In this document: one piece after another, positions 39,594 to 48,291 of the stretch
Numbering within the stretch: position 1 is the first letter of the stretch
How the letters are laid out: each line of letters opens with the position of its first letter
DNA from: Eubacteriales bacterium
GTDB taxonomy: Bacteria > Bacillota > Clostridia > Peptostreptococcales > Anaerovoracaceae
Assembly (NCBI GenBank): GCA_028706405.1
Contig: JAQWBM010000010.1
Coordinates: 1-57,135 of the forward strand
Reading direction: 5' to 3'
Length of the DNA: 57,135 bases
The notes under the pieces: generated by a model
The model's database searches: none
What the model saw: the letters and a program-made list of their open reading frames with translations, nothing else
What the model was told of the DNA's origin: nothing
Position numbers and translations under genes: made by a program

Positions 39594-39615
39594 GGAGTTA
39601 GCTTACGCTAACTCC
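39594..39615. promoter_or_regulatory. Third DtxR-type dyad, between feoA and feoB
   Basis: GGAGTTAGC-TTAC-GCTAACTCC is a perfect palindrome and contains AGTTAG-N6-CTAACT (39596-39613) with the same spacing as the two boxes before feoA. No convincing promoter is seen next to it, so it could be an operator for an internal promoter, a roadblock, or a transcript hairpin. Confidence 0.6.
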
Positions 39616-39657
39616 ATTGATGACCGCAATTAAAGCACTGTGGAAAGGAATTCTATC

Positions 39658-41682
39658 ATGAAAATTACAATCGCACTTGCCGGAAATCCAAACAGCGGCA
39701 AGACTACTATGTTTAACGAACTGACCGGAAGCTCTCAATATGTAGGAAATTGGCCCGGGGTTACGGTGGAAAAAAAAGAAGGAAAGCTAAAGGGGCATAA
39801 GGACATTTCCATTATGGATCTTCCCGGGATCTACTCCTTATCGCCTTATACCCTGGAAGAGGTCATCACAAGAGATTACCTGATCAACGAGAGACCGGAT
39901 GTCATAATTAACATCGTAGACGGCTCCAATATTGAAAGAAATTTGTACCTGACGATGCAGCTCAAAATGGTAGGCATTCCTGTTATTATTGCTTTAAACA
40001 TGTATGATATTGTAGAAAAAGCAGGTGATAAAATTGATATCGCCGGGCTTTCCAAGGAGCTGGGCTGCGAAATCGTCCCTACCTCTGCCGCGGACGGCGT
40101 CGGTTTAAAGGAGCTTATAGCCCGCGCCATAAATACCGGAAACGAAAAGAAAAAATCCGAAGCTGACCCTGCTTTTTTAGACGAAGCGTTCGGAAGACTT
40201 GACCCTGACCAGGAAGAAGCCGCGGCCAGTAATAGATATGACTATATCCAGGAGCTTGTTTTAAAACATATAAAAAAGAAAAAGGTGGCCAGTATGGATA
40301 CCACTTCGGATAAAATAGACAGGGTCGTTACAAACAGATGGCTTGCCTTGCCGATCTTCTTTGTCATTATGTGGGCAATTTATTATGTATCCATCGTTAC
40401 TGTAGGGGACATAACCATCGGCTGGGTGGAGACCTTATTCGGATGGCTTCAAGGCGGCGCCGAAACTTTGCTTATAGCGGCGGGGGCCGGAGACATCATT
40501 ATAGATTTGGTGATAAACGGTATTATCGGCGGTATCGGAGCAATATTCGTATTCGTACCTCAGCTTATGATTTTATTTTTCTTCCTTTCATTACTGGAAG
40601 ACAGCGGCTATATGGCAAGGGTCGCGTTTATTATGGATAGGATCTTCCGCAGGTTCGGACTTTCAGGAAAATCCTTTATTCCCATGCTCATCGGAACAGG
40701 CTGTTCCGTTCCGGCCATTATGGCCAGCCGCACAATAGAAAACGAACGTGACAGAAGAATGACCATCATTTTGACTCCTTTCATCCCATGCGGTGCAAAA
40801 TTGCCTGTATTCGCAATGTTTATCGCACTTTTATTCAGAGATCAAACCTGGGTCGGACCATCCATGTATCTGCTGGGAATTACTGCCGTCATCATTTCGG
40901 GAATTTTCTTAAAAAAGTTGAAGTTATTTGCAGGAGATCCAGCGCCCTTTGTAATGGAGCTGCCAACCTACAAGCTTCCTAAAGCAAAGGGTGTCACCAT
41001 ACATATGTGGGAAAAAGCCAAAGCTTTTATCAAAAAGGCAGGGACTATCATATTTGCAGCCTGCGCCATCATCTGGTTCTTGCAGAATTTCAGTTTCAGC
41101 GGCTATGTGGGTCCGGAAGCCATTGAGGACAGCATGCTTGCACAGTTTGGGAACGCAATCCGGTGGATATTCATCCCCCTGGGCTTCGGGGATTCCTGGG
41201 CGGCTCCGGTGGCCGCAGTCACGGGGCTGGTCGCCAAGGAAGTTGTGGTAGCCACCTTTGCAACTACAGGCTCTGTTGTTCCCATTATGTTCAGCCAAGT
41301 TACCGCTTTTGCCTTTATGTTGTTCACTCTCTTTGCAGCGCCTTGCGCAGCGGCAATCGGTACCACGTACAGAGAATTCGGAAGTTGGAAATGGACACTG
41401 TTTGCGGCATCTTATCAAACAGGCCTTGCCTATGTGGTAGCATTACTGGTAAATCTGGTCGGCGGAGCGATTTTTAATGGAACCTCTTATGTTACAAAAG
41501 CCGCGCTGGATATCGGTCTCATGGAAGAGGCCTCCGAAGGTGCTGTAATAGAAGGCGATATCACTCTCTATGTCTTTGGAGCCATGCTTGTCATTGGATT
41601 GATTTTCATAATCATAAATAAAATCAGGAGTCCGAAGAACTATAAGGATCTTCCGGAAGTTTCCTCAGATAGTCAAGGTTAA
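39658..41682 (+). CDS. feoB: Ferrous iron transport protein B
   Basis: The main Fe2+ permease. The 674-residue protein has a cytoplasmic G-domain with G1 'GNPNSGKTT' (residues 9-17), G3 'DLPGIYSL', G4 'ALNMYDIV' and G5 'PTSAADGVGL', then the core membrane domain with two Gate motifs ('FVFVPQLMILFFFLSLLEDSGYMARVAF' with the 'GTGCSVPAIMASR' and later 'PCGAKLPVFAMF', 'GLVAKEVVV'). GGAAAGGAATTC precedes ATG 39658. Full length. Part of the feoA-feoA-feoB-Cys-rich operon. Confidence 0.97.
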   Translation: MKITIALAGNPNSGKTTMFNELTGSSQYVGNWPGVTVEKKEGKLKGHKDISIMDLPGIYSLSPYTLEEVITRDYLINERPDVIINIVDGSNIERNLYLTMQLKMVGIPVIIALNMYDIVEKAGDKIDIAGLSKELGCEIVPTSAADGVGLKELIARAINTGNEKKKSEADPAFLDEAFGRLDPDQEEAAASNRYDYIQELVLKHIKKKKVASMDTTSDKIDRVVTNRWLALPIFFVIMWAIYYVSIVTVGDITIGWVETLFGWLQGGAETLLIAAGAGDIIIDLVINGIIGGIGAIFVFVPQLMILFFFLSLLEDSGYMARVAFIMDRIFRRFGLSGKSFIPMLIGTGCSVPAIMASRTIENERDRRMTIILTPFIPCGAKLPVFAMFIALLFRDQTWVGPSMYLLGITAVIISGIFLKKLKLFAGDPAPFVMELPTYKLPKAKGVTIHMWEKAKAFIKKAGTIIFAACAIIWFLQNFSFSGYVGPEAIEDSMLAQFGNAIRWIFIPLGFGDSWAAPVAAVTGLVAKEVVVATFATTGSVVPIMFSQVTAFAFMLFTLFAAPCAAAIGTTYREFGSWKWTLFAASYQTGLAYVVALLVNLVGGAIFNGTSYVTKAALDIGLMEEASEGAVIEGDITLYVFGAMLVIGLIFIIINKIRSPKNYKDLPEVSSDSQG

Positions 41683-41712
41683 CCCTCGCAGATAAAGAAA
41701 GAAGGGCATAAA

Positions 41713-41904
41713 ATGATCGATTTCATCATCGGCGGTCTGGTTCTGATCGCAGTGATCCTTGCTGTCAGAAAGGTTATTAAAAATCAAAAGAGCGCGGGCT
41801 GCGGCTGCGGCTGCTCAGGATGTTCCTCCGAAGATGCATGTAATGCTTATAAGACTTTTGAAGCTGAAGCCGGAGAAAAGATGAAGAACAAGGATAACAA
41901 TTAA
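41713..41904 (+). CDS. FeoB-associated Cys-rich membrane protein
   Basis: A 63-residue protein with one membrane helix ('IIGGLVLIAVILAVRKVI') followed by a cluster of six Cys ('CGCGCSGCSSEDAC'). This family regularly follows feoB in Firmicutes and may handle Fe2+ at the exit of the pore, like FeoC in other bacteria. GAAAGAAGGG lies upstream. Closed by the terminator at 41,945-41,987. Confidence 0.9.
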   Translation: MIDFIIGGLVLIAVILAVRKVIKNQKSAGCGCGCSGCSSEDACNAYKTFEAEAGEKMKNKDNN

Positions 41905-41944
41905 ACAAGAATATTACTTTACTCCTTTCATACAACAAATAAGT

Positions 41945-41987
41945 AAAAAAGAACCAAACGGACATTAACCTCCCTTGGTTCTTTTTT
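41945..41987. terminator. Bidirectional terminator between feo and ybaK
   Basis: AAAAAAGAACCAA (41945-41957) pairs with TTGGTTCTTTTTT (41975-41987): a perfect 13-bp stem with a 17-base loop and T-runs on both strands. Confidence 0.92.
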
Positions 41988-41992
41988 GCTTG

Positions 41993-42481
41993 TTATCCTT
42001 CGTTCCTTACAGCCAGATCCGCAAGTTCGGCGGAGGCAGCTTCCATGAGACTCGTAAGCGGCAGATCCATTTGAAGCCCGACCTTTCCGGCGCTTACGAC
42101 GATGCGTTTAAAGCTGCGGGCGCTTTCGTCCACGGCAGTCTTAAACAGCTTTTTCATCCCCACCGGCGAGCAGCCCCCCTTAATATATCCCGTTACTTTG
42201 GTTATGTCTTTTGCAGGGATCATTTCCAGTTTCTTTTCCCCGAAATGCTTTGCCGCCTTTTTCATGTCCAGCTCGGCTGCCACCGGAATGACGCAGACAT
42301 AATAGACCTTGCTTGCCCCTTGGGTAACCAGGGTCTTGAACACCCGCTCCTGCTCATTCCCCGTCGCTTTGGCTACAGATACTCCATCCAGAAATCCATC
42401 CGGCGCATCGTATTCCATCAGCATATAGTCTATTTTTTTTAAATCTAAAAGTCTTATTGCATTAGTTTTTATTTTCGCCAT
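41993..42481 (-). CDS. ybaK: Cys-tRNA(Pro)/Cys-tRNA deacylase, YbaK/EbsC family
   Basis: A 162-residue editing enzyme that hydrolyses mischarged Cys-tRNA(Pro). Motifs: 'NAIRLLDLKKIDYMLMEYD', 'VFKTLVTQG' with the conserved Lys, 'VIPVAAELDMKKAAKHFGEKKLEMI', 'GYIKGGCSPVGMKK'. Length and motifs agree with E. coli YbaK. It is preceded by AAGAGGAGGA. Separate from the exporter genes upstream by only ten bases, so it may be read from their transcript. Confidence 0.93.
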   Translation of the reverse strand: MAKIKTNAIRLLDLKKIDYMLMEYDAPDGFLDGVSVAKATGNEQERVFKTLVTQGASKVYYVCVIPVAAELDMKKAAKHFGEKKLEMIPAKDITKVTGYIKGGCSPVGMKKLFKTAVDESARSFKRIVVSAGKVGLQMDLPLTSLMEAASAELADLAVRNEG

Positions 42482-42491
42482 ATCCTCCTCT

Positions 42492-43574
42492 TTACTGAGC
42501 CTTTACCCTGACTCCGTCCTCAATATCGTTACCGGGCGAAAGTATTACCGTGTTGCCCTCAGAGAGCCCGGAAATAACCTCTATGTAATCCTCGCCTTCC
42601 AGACCCGTTTCGATTTCGCGCAGGACGGCTTTGCCTTCCTCAATGACATAAACGCAGTTTTTTCTCTCTTTTTCAAAGACTGCCAGATCGGAAATACGGA
42701 GAACATTATCTTTTTTCTCTACGGTGATATCTACGTTCATATTACTGCCAAGGCGGATCTGCTCCGTAGTTCCGAATAAAACTTCAACGGTTACTCTTTT
42801 TTGATTTACCCCAAGATCCGACATTTTATTCTCAGCCTTTAGATGGATCTTTTTCACGGTACCCTTTTCATCTGAAAACCCCGTATTCTCATTGTAAACC
42901 CTCACCGAATCACCTTCCCGGATCAAATCTGCATCTTCAGCAATAAAATCCGCTTTTATATAAATTTCATTCAGGTCTGAAATTTCAAGAAGAGGTATGC
43001 CGACGGTAACCGATTCCCCTTCCTTTACATATACTCCGGTAATCACTCCGTCTGCAGGCGCAGTGATTCCTGCAGCACCGGAAGATACTGCATAGCTTTT
43101 TATGGCATACTGAAGGGACGTGACTTGCGCGGCCAGCTGCTTAGCCGCCGTATTGGATGCGCTATAGTCCGCATAGCTCATTGCGCCCTGCTCATAAAGC
43201 ACTTTGTTTTTGTCCGCCAGATCTTTTGCCTGACCATATTGGACTCTCAAACCGGACAATTCCGCCTGCAGGCTTTTTATATCCAGCTCAGTACTGGTTC
43301 CGCCGCTGCTCATCAATAGATCTCCTGCTTTTACGCTATTTCCTTCTTCAACCAGCAATCTCTTAATCTCACCCGGGTTTTTTGCAATGACAATGATAGC
43401 GCGCCCGGATTCCACTGTCCCGGTTTCCTTAAGGATCTTTTTTACTTGTCCCCTGTCTGCTGCGGCGGTTTTCACCGGAATCTCTGTATTCAGGAAGGCT
43501 GCGGCCAATACGGCGGCAAACAGCACCACAGCAACTATTATGAACCACTTTTTGCCTGTTGTTAATCGTTTCAT
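42492..43574 (-). CDS. HlyD/MacA-like efflux adaptor
   Basis: The 360-residue protein has an N-terminal membrane anchor (about 10-28, 'FIIVAVVLFAAVLAAAFL'), a lipoyl-like domain in two halves ('KNPGEIKRLLVEEGNSVKAGDLLM' and 'ITAPADGVITGVYVKEGESVTVGIPLLEIS'), a short alpha-hairpin between them, and beta-barrel and MP domains ('VSGLSEGNTVILSPGNDIEDGVRVKA'). With the permease and ATPase upstream it forms a MacAB-like export system of Gram-positive type (YknXYZ-like). Substrate unknown. Confidence 0.9.
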   Translation of the reverse strand: MKRLTTGKKWFIIVAVVLFAAVLAAAFLNTEIPVKTAAADRGQVKKILKETGTVESGRAIIVIAKNPGEIKRLLVEEGNSVKAGDLLMSSGGTSTELDIKSLQAELSGLRVQYGQAKDLADKNKVLYEQGAMSYADYSASNTAAKQLAAQVTSLQYAIKSYAVSSGAAGITAPADGVITGVYVKEGESVTVGIPLLEISDLNEIYIKADFIAEDADLIREGDSVRVYNENTGFSDEKGTVKKIHLKAENKMSDLGVNQKRVTVEVLFGTTEQIRLGSNMNVDITVEKKDNVLRISDLAVFEKERKNCVYVIEEGKAVLREIETGLEGEDYIEVISGLSEGNTVILSPGNDIEDGVRVKAQ

Positions 43575-43691
43575 AGATCTTTCCCTCTCCTAATTTAATC
43601 TAAGCAAGAATTATCTATTTATGTTATTAATTACATATTCATGCTTTTGGAATCCCTTTATCCTATGTTTCGTATGCTCTTGTTTCCGTGA

Positions 43692-46073
43692 TTAGGATTC
43701 TCTGGTTTTTAACGCCTGCAGGAAATCAAGTCTCTGTATTTTCCGGTAAGTCACAAGCTGTGCGAGTAAAACGAAAACCGCCGTATAAATCCCCGCGTAT
43801 ACCAAAGCCTGCTTAGAGGGAGTCATATCCAGAGAATAAATATCCGTACTGAACGCAACAGAGCTGTATTCCGACATCAGAAAACCCAAAGGAATTCCAA
43901 AAATAATACCTAAAATCATGAGAATATTATTTTCCCTCAAAATCAGTAAAAAGATTTTCCGTTTACTGAACCCCAGCACCCTTAATGAAGAAAACTCCAT
44001 CTCACGTTCGCTAAGACTGACTATAGTAGTATTATATACTATACTAAATCCCAGGGCTCCTGAAAAGACCACCATAACGCCAATGGAAACCATCATCATT
44101 GTCATATATTGTTCATAAACATTTCTCATATCCGCGATAGACATGATAGTGGCGATATTGGCGGCTCGAATTAACTTGTCATTGATATCTGGGTCCTTAG
44201 AGTCCATATACACTCCATTGATAACGTTCTTTTCAAGCAGCAGCTTCCCCATTGTATCAATGTCCATATATGCATTCATCCCCAAGGATTGTCTTATTAC
44301 ACCTTTGATTTGAATGATAATATCTTCCCTGTCAGGAATATAGTTATTTACTTGAATCAAATCACCCTTTTCTACGTCCAGTGCCTTAGCCATATTCTCA
44401 GTTATAAGCATTCCCTGTTTTGGAATATTCATTTCATTTCCCTTGCCGTCAATAAAGGAATAAAACTTCGTGTCTCTTGAAAGCCCTATTATATTTACCG
44501 CTTTCTTTTTACTACCGTTTGTCAGTTCAAAGGGATATTCCAATTTTCCCTCGATGTAGTCCACATCTACAAGATGCTCCATATCTCTGACTGTACTAAA
44601 ATGGACGGGATTTATAAAACCTATATTGTAATCCATCCTTTGGAATTCTCTGAAATGCTCATTCATCATCTGGTCCATAACACCGGGCATACTGGTGCTG
44701 AACAGCATCATCGCATATGTCAAGGACACTCCCGCCATGACAAATAATGTCCGTTTCTTATTCCTAAATATATTCTTATTGATCATTTTACTGCTGAAGG
44801 ATAATCGTTTCCAGAAAAACGGAATTTTTTCAATCAAAATTCTTTTTCCTGACTTCGGCGTCTCCGTTCGTATGGCATCGGCAGGGGTAACCCGCAGAAC
44901 TCCTCTTGCACCGATAAGTCCGGAAATAATACAAAACGCTGTAGATAAAATAATTGCAATGAAAAGATATGAATAGTAAAACTCGATCCGAAGCAGAGGA
45001 ATGTGAAAATATGTCAGATAAAGCCGCGTAATACCGCCGGCAATGACCATTCCAAGAATCGCTCCGGCGGCTCCGCCTATAACGCCTGTGGTCAAGGAGT
45101 ACTTTACATAGTGAAATAAAACCTGTCTGTTCCGATATCCAATTGATTTTAGAACTCCTATTTTTATTTTATCCTTTTTTACCATCCTGGAAAGCATCAT
45201 CATAAGTATCAATGCTGCAACCAGGAGAAAAAGAATCGGGATCGTACCGGCCATGCTGTTTAATTGGACTAATTCCTGATTTATTATGGCATTGCTCAAC
45301 TGATCCTCCCGCTTTATTGTCTGCTTTACACCATAAAGATCCAATGCTTTCTCAACATCATCAATCAGCGCTTCTTCATCCGCATTAGCTTCATAACTTA
45401 TCAGCACTTCATTATAACTTCCAGTCAATCCGGCTGCCTGCTGCCCGAATTCCTCCGTTACATAACATACACCGAATGTTTTCTCATCAGGTAATATAGA
45501 CTGATTGCTTTCCACTAAATAAATATATTCCGGATTGGCAACGATGCCCGCCACATTCAACGCGTACTGTGTTCCCCGAATTTGGACATGGATCTCATCA
45601 CCTGTTTTTATTCCTCTGGCTTCAGCAAACTGTTCAATCAGCAAGGCTTCGCTTTCGGAATCCAAAACAGGCTTACCTTCCAATATGGTGGAACGGCTAA
45701 GTTCTTCCTCGTCCCCGGTAGTTGTAATAAGGCGCAGATTTACTCTCTCGTTTTGATTTTCTGTGATCATTGGCACGTCAATAGTAATTCTGCCCATAGC
45801 CTGATCAACACCCTTTATATCCTGCAGCTGCTTGATTTTTTGTTTTGGTGCCGCAACAGTTTGAATAAAAAGATCCGCAAAATTATTTTGTTTGTAATAA
45901 ACATCCACGGTATTATCCATATTCACTGAGGCCATGTTCAAAGACGTAAATATCGCAACCCCCATGGTGATAATGATCATTACGGCTATAAACTGTCCCT
46001 TGGAATTCCCTATCATTCGTATGAGCATGATATCAATCTTAGGCAGCCTATGCTTTTTTTTATGCATTACCAT
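43692..46073 (-). CDS. ABC transporter permease, FtsX/MacB type with two FtsX domains
   Basis: The 793-residue permease has a membrane helix near the N-terminus ('GQFIAVMIIITMGVAIFTSLNMA'), an external domain, FtsX block 1 (about 285-400: 'ILFLLVAALILMMMLSRMVKKDKIKIGVLKSIGY'), a second external domain and FtsX block 2 (about 665-785, 'LSEREMEFSSLRVLGFSKRKIFLLILREN'). The two-block, eight-helix form is typical of Gram-positive exporters. ATG 46073 follows GAGG and overlaps the ATPase stop by seven bases. It belongs with the adaptor downstream. Confidence 0.93.
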   Translation of the reverse strand: MVMHKKKHRLPKIDIMLIRMIGNSKGQFIAVMIIITMGVAIFTSLNMASVNMDNTVDVYYKQNNFADLFIQTVAAPKQKIKQLQDIKGVDQAMGRITIDVPMITENQNERVNLRLITTTGDEEELSRSTILEGKPVLDSESEALLIEQFAEARGIKTGDEIHVQIRGTQYALNVAGIVANPEYIYLVESNQSILPDEKTFGVCYVTEEFGQQAAGLTGSYNEVLISYEANADEEALIDDVEKALDLYGVKQTIKREDQLSNAIINQELVQLNSMAGTIPILFLLVAALILMMMLSRMVKKDKIKIGVLKSIGYRNRQVLFHYVKYSLTTGVIGGAAGAILGMVIAGGITRLYLTYFHIPLLRIEFYYSYLFIAIILSTAFCIISGLIGARGVLRVTPADAIRTETPKSGKRILIEKIPFFWKRLSFSSKMINKNIFRNKKRTLFVMAGVSLTYAMMLFSTSMPGVMDQMMNEHFREFQRMDYNIGFINPVHFSTVRDMEHLVDVDYIEGKLEYPFELTNGSKKKAVNIIGLSRDTKFYSFIDGKGNEMNIPKQGMLITENMAKALDVEKGDLIQVNNYIPDREDIIIQIKGVIRQSLGMNAYMDIDTMGKLLLEKNVINGVYMDSKDPDINDKLIRAANIATIMSIADMRNVYEQYMTMMMVSIGVMVVFSGALGFSIVYNTTIVSLSEREMEFSSLRVLGFSKRKIFLLILRENNILMILGIIFGIPLGFLMSEYSSVAFSTDIYSLDMTPSKQALVYAGIYTAVFVLLAQLVTYRKIQRLDFLQALKTRES

Positions 46074-46768
46074 TTAATATCCTCAACATCTATCGGGTTG
46101 TCATTGATTTTATCCTCTATGATACCGCCGTCTCTCATTTTAATGATACGATCCGCCATATAAGCAATATCTGCGTTGTGGGTAATAACTATGACTGTCT
46201 TCCCCATCTCCCTGTTAACCTTACGAAGCAAACTTAATATTTTGATTCCCGTTTCAAAGTCCAGCGCTCCCGTCGGTTCGTCACAGAGCAGAATCTCGGG
46301 ATTTTTAGCCACAGCTCTTGCGATCGAAACTCGCTGCTGTTCACCACCGCTTAATTGAGACGGAAAGTGATCCTTCCTTTCTCCCAACCCTACCGCTTCA
46401 AGTATTTCTCCGACAGGCAAAGGATCTTCAGAGATTTCCGTAGCAAGCTCGACATTTTCTTCAGCAGTCAGGTTGGACATAATATTGTAAAATTGAAAAA
46501 TGAAGCCTATTTTATTTCGGCGATATTCTGTCAGTTCTTTTTCGTTGTATGCAGTTATTTCCTCATCTCGAAGGAACACCTTCCCTGAAGTTGGCTGATC
46601 CATACCGCCAATAATATTGAGAAGAGTGCTCTTTCCGGAGCCGCTGGCCCCCAGAATCACTATAAATTTTCCCTCTTCAATTTCAAAAGAAGTATCCTGA
46701 AGCGCCTTTACTTCGATTTCACCCATTTGATAGCTTTTTGACAAGTTTTCAGCTCTTAATATAACCAT
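46067..46768 (-). CDS. ABC transporter ATP-binding protein (LolD/MacB type)
   Basis: The 233-residue ATPase has all motifs: Walker A 'GASGSGKSTLLNIIGG', Q-loop 'IFQFYNIM', signature 'LSGGEQQRVSIARA', Walker B 'ILLCDEPTGALD' and the H-loop 'VITHN'. It energises the FtsX-type permease. The first gene of the three-gene exporter operon (ATPase, permease, adaptor), on the minus strand. Confidence 0.95.
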   Translation of the reverse strand: MVILRAENLSKSYQMGEIEVKALQDTSFEIEEGKFIVILGASGSGKSTLLNIIGGMDQPTSGKVFLRDEEITAYNEKELTEYRRNKIGFIFQFYNIMSNLTAEENVELATEISEDPLPVGEILEAVGLGERKDHFPSQLSGGEQQRVSIARAVAKNPEILLCDEPTGALDFETGIKILSLLRKVNREMGKTVIVITHNADIAYMADRIIKMRDGGIIEDKINDNPIDVEDIKW

Positions 46769-46839
46769 ATTATAATTATACCTTTCCGTTTTAGGTCCTG
46801 ATATTATTTGTTTTCTGCTTAAGCGTTATAGCATAACAA

Positions 46840-46857
46840 GGGCTGCATAAGCAGCCC
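46840..46857 (-). terminator. Weak hairpin after the KdpD-domain gene
   Basis: GGGCTGC and GCAGCCC form a 7-bp stem with a 4-base loop, but no T-tract follows. It may be a weak terminator of the 46,955-47,614 gene. Confidence 0.35.
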
Positions 46858-46954
46858 CTGAATCGACCCTGATAAGGCTTTTTATATTCTTCCTATTAAT
46901 TATACCTCGATTCAAACTATCCGGGAATGAAATAACGGACTGAATGTGAAAAAA

Positions 46955-47614
46955 TCAGCTCCAGTTACAAACCTTATTGATCCTCTCTGTTGTTCTCTTG
47001 ATAGATAACTCTCTAAGCTTGTCCAGATTATTCTTATTAAATGATCCCTTCAAAACATTCAAGGTTCTATTTCTGCTATTGATCTTGCCTTCCCGGTATC
47101 TTCGAATCAGTTCTTCCGGTTCCAGATCGATAAATTCTACACTCTCTGCAAAATCAAATATGTAATCGGGTATTCGTTCTTCAAAAGGTATTTTAAGATC
47201 TTCGTTGACAACCCGGCTCAGGCTTTCGATTTGATGCGCGTTAACAGTGGTGTATACACTTATACCTGCTTCCAGCAATTCTTCGATGTCCTGAAACCGT
47301 TTTTCGTGTTTCGAGCCGTCTGCATTCGCATGAGCCATTTCATCGATTAGAATGATCTGTGGCTTGCGAAACAATGCACCCTCCAAATGAAACTCAGTAA
47401 TCATACCTTTACTGCTGAAAATCTGCTTGAACGGCAGAAGGTCCAACCCTTCCATCAGTTCCTTGGTGTCATTACTGGAATTGGCGTCTATGTACCCAAC
47501 CAATACATCAATTCCTCTTCTCGATTTCTCATGTGCATCCTTAAGCATTCTATAGGTTTTCCCCACCCCTGGAGAATAACCAAAATAAATTTTCAAACTC
47601 CCTCTTCTTGCCAT
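46955..47614 (-). CDS. Stand-alone KdpD N-terminal sensor domain
   Basis: The 219-residue protein is only the KdpD domain: 'GSLKIYFGYSPGVGKTYRMLKDA' (Walker A), 'VGYIDAN', 'ILIDEMAHANADGSKHEKRFQDIEELLEAGISVYTTVNAHQIESL' (Walker B and DELAH-like), ending in 'RELSIKRTTERINKV'. Full KdpD adds a USP domain, membrane helices and a histidine kinase; none follows here. Separate KdpD-domain proteins exist in Gram-positives, and the USP part of some binds c-di-AMP. There are no kdpFABC genes in the window. Divided from the exporter by 186 bases. It is not evidently broken, since it has a normal start and end. Confidence 0.88.
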   Translation of the reverse strand: MARRGSLKIYFGYSPGVGKTYRMLKDAHEKSRRGIDVLVGYIDANSSNDTKELMEGLDLLPFKQIFSSKGMITEFHLEGALFRKPQIILIDEMAHANADGSKHEKRFQDIEELLEAGISVYTTVNAHQIESLSRVVNEDLKIPFEERIPDYIFDFAESVEFIDLEPEELIRRYREGKINSRNRTLNVLKGSFNKNNLDKLRELSIKRTTERINKVCNWS

Positions 47615-47796
47615 ATTATTCTTCCCCCTGATTTCTAGTTAACATTTTCATTAGTAATACGAATCTTTTCATAAAATTGTTCAGCTTATACTCACAATTT
47701 CTTAATTATTCTTTACTTAATAACAGCATATCGCAAACCAAGGATATTTTGCGTCATATTTATACACCATATTTCGACATTAAAGCACATGAAAAC

Positions 47797-47826
47797 CCCT
47801 TGCTTCATCTATTGATGCAGCAAGGG
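47797..47826 (-). terminator. Terminator downstream of ridA
   Basis: CCCTTGCTTCATC pairs with GATGCAGCAAGGG (one mismatch) around a 4-base loop; the minus strand continues GTTTTC. The 246-base gap 47,615-47,860 holds nothing else. Confidence 0.85.
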
Positions 47827-47860
47827 TGATACTACAGAAAGATTTCACAATTTCAGCGTA

Positions 47861-48247
47861 TTACAGATAAGCTATTGTTTCGATTTCTACCAGTACGTCT
47901 TTGGGAAGACGAGACACTTCGACTGCGGAGCGGGAAGGATAGGAGCCTTCAATAAAATACTTGGCATAAACTGCATTCATGGCAGTAAAATCCTTCATGT
48001 TCTTCATAAATACCGTCGTTTTAAGAACTTTGTTCATGGAACTTCCTGCTTCCTCAAGTATCGCTTTTATATTCTTCAGTACCTGTTCTGTCTGTTCTTC
48101 GACTGAAGTTCCAATAATAACTCCTGTTTCCGGGTCAAGCGGGACCTGACCAGAAGTAAAAATCAGATTGCCAAAAATATTTCCCTGAGAATAAGGACCT
48201 ATTGCTGAGGGAGCTGCCTTTGTTGATATGATCTTTCTCATTTTCAT
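47861..48247 (-). CDS. ridA: RidA family enamine/imine deaminase
   Basis: The 128-residue trimeric enzyme hydrolyses reactive enamines made by PLP enzymes. It has 'KAAPSAIGPYSQG' near the start, 'FTSGQVPLDPETG' , 'EAGSSMNKVLKTTVFMKNM' with the substrate-binding Arg in 'PSRSAVEVSRLPKDVLVEIETIAYL'. The start may be the first or second Met (MKMRKIISTKAAPS); GGAGGAATATG lies in front. Confidence 0.95.
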   Translation of the reverse strand: MKMRKIISTKAAPSAIGPYSQGNIFGNLIFTSGQVPLDPETGVIIGTSVEEQTEQVLKNIKAILEEAGSSMNKVLKTTVFMKNMKDFTAMNAVYAKYFIEGSYPSRSAVEVSRLPKDVLVEIETIAYL

Positions 48248-48291
48248 ATTCCTCCTTAAACAAAATTATACATAATTTCTATATATTTCTT

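Noticed and set aside
40338..41477. Several 60-160-codon frames on both strands inside feoB
   Set aside because: All overlap a full-length, motif-complete feoB and lack ribosome binding sites or family features.
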